Positions 33,328 to 36,248 of a stretch of DNA of 36,248 bases are shown piece after piece; position 1 is the stretch's first letter; every line of letters begins with the position of its first letter. Location of the stretch: positions 1 through 36,248 of the forward strand of contig CAYMFM010000038.1 of assembly GCA_964389685.1 (NCBI GenBank), read 5' to 3'. Both the position numbers and the translations under genes were made by a program. This DNA is from G020353115 sp964389685 (GTDB taxonomy: Bacteria > Bacteroidota > Bacteroidia > Bacteroidales > VadinHA17). The notes below the pieces were generated by a model. It did no database searches, was not told where the DNA came from, and saw nothing but the letters and a program-made list of their open reading frames with translations.

Positions 33328-34477
33328 CACGCTTCGCCTTATTGGGTTATGCCTTATCTTTGTTGCGGGATGCATTGACCCGTTTACCCCAACTATCGAT
33401 GAAAATCAGGAGTTGCTTGTTATTGAAGGACAACTGATCGATCGGGAAGGGTATCAGCACATCAACATATCACGCTCTTCCCCTTACAACAATCCTTTTT
33501 TTATTCCGGAATTCGGCTGTCATGTTGAAGTGGTTGATGACCAGGGGAATATCTACAATTTTAACGAAAGCATGCCGGGGGGATTATACAGCCGATGGAT
33601 GCATCAGGAGGAGTTCTCCCCGGGAGTCCAGTATAAAGTTCGTGTAATAACCTCGAATGGAAATGTGTACGAATCCGACTACGATATGCTTGCCGCTGAT
33701 TGCCCGCCGATTGACAGTGTTTGCTATGAGATCGAAACCCACGAAACCGATGACCCTGACCTCCCGATGAAGGGCATTCAATTCTTTGTCGATGTTGATC
33801 CCGGTGATGACATTGACAGGAAATTCCGCTGGGAACTAACGGAAACATGGGAATATTGGGCGGTTTATCCCATCCAGTATTACTTCGACGGTCAAGATAT
33901 TTATGACATGAGCAATCCCTTGCAGTTCTACCGTTGCTGGAACACGCAACGGATCTCCACAATATTTATGGCGAATACAGAATACTCAACTACCAACAAG
34001 ATTAAGAAATTCCCATTACATTTTGTTTCCGAACGAACCAGTCGATTAAAAGTAAAATACAGCTTCCTGATCCGACAATATTCATTGAGTGATGAAGCCT
34101 ATGATTACTGGCTTAACCTCAAGACACAAAGCCAGGAAACAGGAGGCCTGTACGAGATACAACCGCCCCAGGTAACGGGTAACATTTACAATGTCAATGA
34201 CCCGGAAGAGAAGGTTCTGGGGTATTTTAACGTTTCCGCCGTTACGGAAAAACGGATCTTTGTGGACGAGCAATTTGCCTTCCACTACCCCGGCCACGGT
34301 TGCCGGCTCGATACGATAGCTGTATATCAATTGTATACCCTGTACGGACCCTCCCCGGTATACATGATCTCTGTTAACCCAGAGGGGGAGGGACCGCCCT
34401 ACGGTATCGGTGATGGTATCTGTTTCGATTGCAGGGAGGGTGGGGGTACCATAAACCAACCCCCTTTCTGGAAATAA
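33314..34477 (+). CDS. DUF4249-type lipoprotein
   Basis: A 387-residue outer-membrane lipoprotein: TLRLIGLCLIFVAGC with Cys20, then DPFTPTIDENQELLVIEGQLIDREGYQHINISRSSPYNN, the recognisable start of DUF4249. The middle (GGLYSRWMHQEEFSPGVQYKVRV, DCPPIDSVCYEIE, GIQFFVDVDPGDD) also follows that family, and the Cys-rich C-terminus (FDCREGGGTINQPPFW) resembles the CxDCRxxGGTxxxPxFW ending of many members. Family function is not established; members are almost always encoded right after a TonB receptor and are thought to be surface-exposed accessory or substrate-handling partners. The gene overlaps the receptor gene by 14 bases and is followed after 12 bases by the MG2-like gene. Confidence 0.88.
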   Translation: MQVNNTLRLIGLCLIFVAGCIDPFTPTIDENQELLVIEGQLIDREGYQHINISRSSPYNNPFFIPEFGCHVEVVDDQGNIYNFNESMPGGLYSRWMHQEEFSPGVQYKVRVITSNGNVYESDYDMLAADCPPIDSVCYEIETHETDDPDLPMKGIQFFVDVDPGDDIDRKFRWELTETWEYWAVYPIQYYFDGQDIYDMSNPLQFYRCWNTQRISTIFMANTEYSTTNKIKKFPLHFVSERTSRLKVKYSFLIRQYSLSDEAYDYWLNLKTQSQETGGLYEIQPPQVTGNIYNVNDPEEKVLGYFNVSAVTEKRIFVDEQFAFHYPGHGCRLDTIAVYQLYTLYGPSPVYMISVNPEGEGPPYGIGDGICFDCREGGGTINQPPFWK

Positions 34478-34489
34478 AAAACTGCACCT

Positions 34490-36226
34490 GTGAAAGGATA
34501 TGTACCATACCTGCTGTTTTTTTTACTGACCATCCGGATATCACCTCACCTGGTGGCGCAGGATCATTCAATTGAATCCAAAATGCTCGGGTTGGATTTT
34601 TACATAGAGCAATTTCATCTCTTTAGCGACAGGGATATCTATGCATCAGGGGAGAAAATCTTCTTCAGGGCATATAACCTCGGCAAACCACAGCTAAAGC
34701 AGTCAAACTGGAGTAAGGTTCTTTACGTCGAACTGATCGGTGAGTTCAACCGGGCCATTGCCCGTGGTAAATATGAATTACAACCCGAAGGCACCTGGGG
34801 ATCACTTACCATACCACCCAATACAACAACCGGAACCTATTCTCTCAGAGCCTATACCAAATGGATGCGAAATTATCCTCCGGAAGGGTACTTTCATAAA
34901 TCGGTGGTGATCATCAATCCCGGCACAGGCTGGATGAATCAACTGCGGGTGAAAAGTGGTGATGAATTTACAACCGTGCAGGAAAACAGAGCAGAAAGCA
35001 GAAACAGGGTGCTGTGCACTACAGATAAAACCAGGTATGGAACACGGGAGAAGATCAGTGTGACCATTTCTCTTCAAGAAAGAAACAACACTTCACCCGA
35101 TGGATATTGCGTGACCATCGTCAGAAAGGGGCATTGTGATACCACTGTCCCGGACCTGGTCGCTCCTTCTTTCAGTGAAACGGAACTGCCTGATACAATT
35201 ATGTATTACCCCGAAACGCGGGGTTTATCCCTTTCCGGTAACATCACTTCCGGCAATGGAGGCCAACCGGTTCCCTTTTCAAGGGTTCACATGACGTTAT
35301 TGGGTGACATTACCGATTATTATGGTTTTATGACTGATGAGGCAGGCAATTTCCGGATCGCTTTGCCTGACCATGCCAGATCAAAGGATGTTCTATTCTG
35401 TGTTGAAAGCGAAAACGACCACACCGTAAAATTCACTCTGGATGATGATTACTCCGCCGCGTTTGTCAATAATGAAACCGGAGCTTCCCAACCAAAGTTC
35501 ATGGATAAAAGAACTGCAGAGGAGGTGCTGTTTGCTGCACGGATAAACACTCTTTTTCGTGCGTCACCGGGTGTAGATGATACGGTAAAAACGGTGGATA
35601 AACCAGATTATAGTTTCTACGGATATCCCACAGTACGGTTTAAACCATCAGATTATGTGGCAATTCCTACTCTGCAGGAATTTTTCTATGAGCTGATCAA
35701 GAATGTCATTGTCCGGAAAGAGAAAGGTAAACCTTACTTTCGGATCATCGGTGAGCATCCTGACCTGGCGTTGTATGAACCCCTTGTTCTTCTTGATTTT
35801 GTTCCCGTTTTTAATATCGACAAGGTGTTGTCCCTTGCCCCGGAAAAAGTATCCCACATTGATATCATCAACTGGGTCTATATCAGGGGAGATCAGCGTT
35901 ATGGCGGTATCCTCAGCATCATTACCAACCGGGGCGACAGGGCAGGGGTGGATCTGCCCGGAAATTCGTTTTTCTTCCCTTTCAAAACGTGTGAATCCCT
36001 GGAGGATGTTGCTTTTCCTGATTACGAAAAGGATACCGGTGATGAAAGGACACCCGATTTCCGGAATTGCCTCTACTGGATTCCGGATCTTTCTCTCACT
36101 GCAGGGGAGCCCGCCAGCTTTGATCTCTTCTCTCCCGACAATCAGGGAGAGTATGTGGTCATTATCCGCGGAATCTCAGGCAACGGAGAGGTAGTGCAGG
36201 GAGAATGTAGCTTTACCGTTGAATAA
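34490..36226 (+). CDS. Exported MG2-like / carboxypeptidase-regulatory-like protein
   Basis: A 578-residue exported protein. GTG at 34490 is the start, since no ATG precedes the signal peptide (YVPYLLFFLLTIRISPHLVAQ). Residues ~30-145 match the macroglobulin MG2-like domain of Bacteroidetes (FSDRDIYASGEKIFFRAYNL, VLYVELIGEF, LTIPPNTTTGTYSLRAYTKWMRN). Residues ~235-310 resemble a carboxypeptidase-regulatory or Ig-like fold (LSLSGNITSGNGGQPVPFSRVHMTL). The end (~370-480) resembles an isolated TonB plug (VAIPTLQEFFYELI, VLLDFVPVF, RGDQRYGGILSIITNRG). By context it forms a surface assembly with the receptor and DUF4249 protein; the function is not known. It closes the operon 22 bases before the window ends. 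Confidence 0.82.
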   Translation: MKGYVPYLLFFLLTIRISPHLVAQDHSIESKMLGLDFYIEQFHLFSDRDIYASGEKIFFRAYNLGKPQLKQSNWSKVLYVELIGEFNRAIARGKYELQPEGTWGSLTIPPNTTTGTYSLRAYTKWMRNYPPEGYFHKSVVIINPGTGWMNQLRVKSGDEFTTVQENRAESRNRVLCTTDKTRYGTREKISVTISLQERNNTSPDGYCVTIVRKGHCDTTVPDLVAPSFSETELPDTIMYYPETRGLSLSGNITSGNGGQPVPFSRVHMTLLGDITDYYGFMTDEAGNFRIALPDHARSKDVLFCVESENDHTVKFTLDDDYSAAFVNNETGASQPKFMDKRTAEEVLFAARINTLFRASPGVDDTVKTVDKPDYSFYGYPTVRFKPSDYVAIPTLQEFFYELIKNVIVRKEKGKPYFRIIGEHPDLALYEPLVLLDFVPVFNIDKVLSLAPEKVSHIDIINWVYIRGDQRYGGILSIITNRGDRAGVDLPGNSFFFPFKTCESLEDVAFPDYEKDTGDERTPDFRNCLYWIPDLSLTAGEPASFDLFSPDNQGEYVVIIRGISGNGEVVQGECSFTVE

Positions 36227-36248
36227 TAACTCGTACTACGACTGGGTG

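Overview
The window looks like chromosomal DNA of a member of the Bacteroidota (Bacteroidetes), probably an environmental anaerobe or facultative anaerobe. The support is protein content: two TonB-dependent receptors with carboxypeptidase-type regulatory domains (one with an STN-like domain), a DUF4249-type lipoprotein, a type IX secretion sorting domain, several outer-membrane beta-barrels and lipoproteins. Start sites lack Shine-Dalgarno sequences and two promoter-like sites fit the Bacteroidetes TAnnTTTG pattern. A block of exactly 100 N at 29903-30002 shows this is a scaffold, probably draft or metagenome-derived. The order or closeness of sequence left and right of that gap is not proven by the sequence.

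Layout. 1-6048: end of an XRE/S24 (LexA-like) regulator, a very large multi-PAS/GAF hybrid histidine kinase and a stand-alone receiver protein. 6076-11268: an L-2-hydroxyglutarate oxidase-like flavoprotein, a small beta-barrel, a two-part SDR protein, a TPR protein and an NTF2-like lipoprotein. 11271-18039: a TonB receptor translated from a TTG, a T9SS cargo protein, a small lipoprotein, another beta-barrel, OsmC and a tiny exported protein. The spaces between these genes are packed with palindromic repeats, including a four-copy family with a conserved T-T mismatch, a perfect three-way-junction fold and a MITE-like hairpin. 18402-29902: the most interesting block, described next. 30003-36226: a cut-off gene, then a TonB receptor, DUF4249 lipoprotein and MG2-like protein in an overlapping operon.

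The candidate undescribed system is at 18402-29902. On the minus strand lie (i) a 1013-residue protein that joins a phosphorylatable receiver, a GcvH-like lipoyl-type fold without the lipoyl lysine, a degenerate second receiver, a cysteine-free remnant of the HdrA N-terminal domain and a full HdrA flavin/ferredoxin core; (ii) a QmoC-like protein (HdrC-type double [4Fe-4S] plus cytochrome-b-like membrane part); (iii) a second HdrA-like protein that has the cysteines and C-terminal ferredoxin lacking in the first; and (iv) a 530-residue protein that repeats the N-terminal half of (i) without the enzyme. Divergent from them are a membrane sensor kinase with a Cache-like sensor and an NtrC-type sigma-54 activator. 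I infer a membrane-bound, quinone-linked Hdr/Qmo-type electron-transfer complex under transcriptional control by the kinase/activator pair and, because a receiver is fused to the redox enzyme, possibly under direct control by phosphorylation as well. Hdr and Qmo families are known; the coupling to receivers and the GcvH-like domain is what deserves attention. No tRNA, rRNA, CRISPR array or intact transposase was seen.
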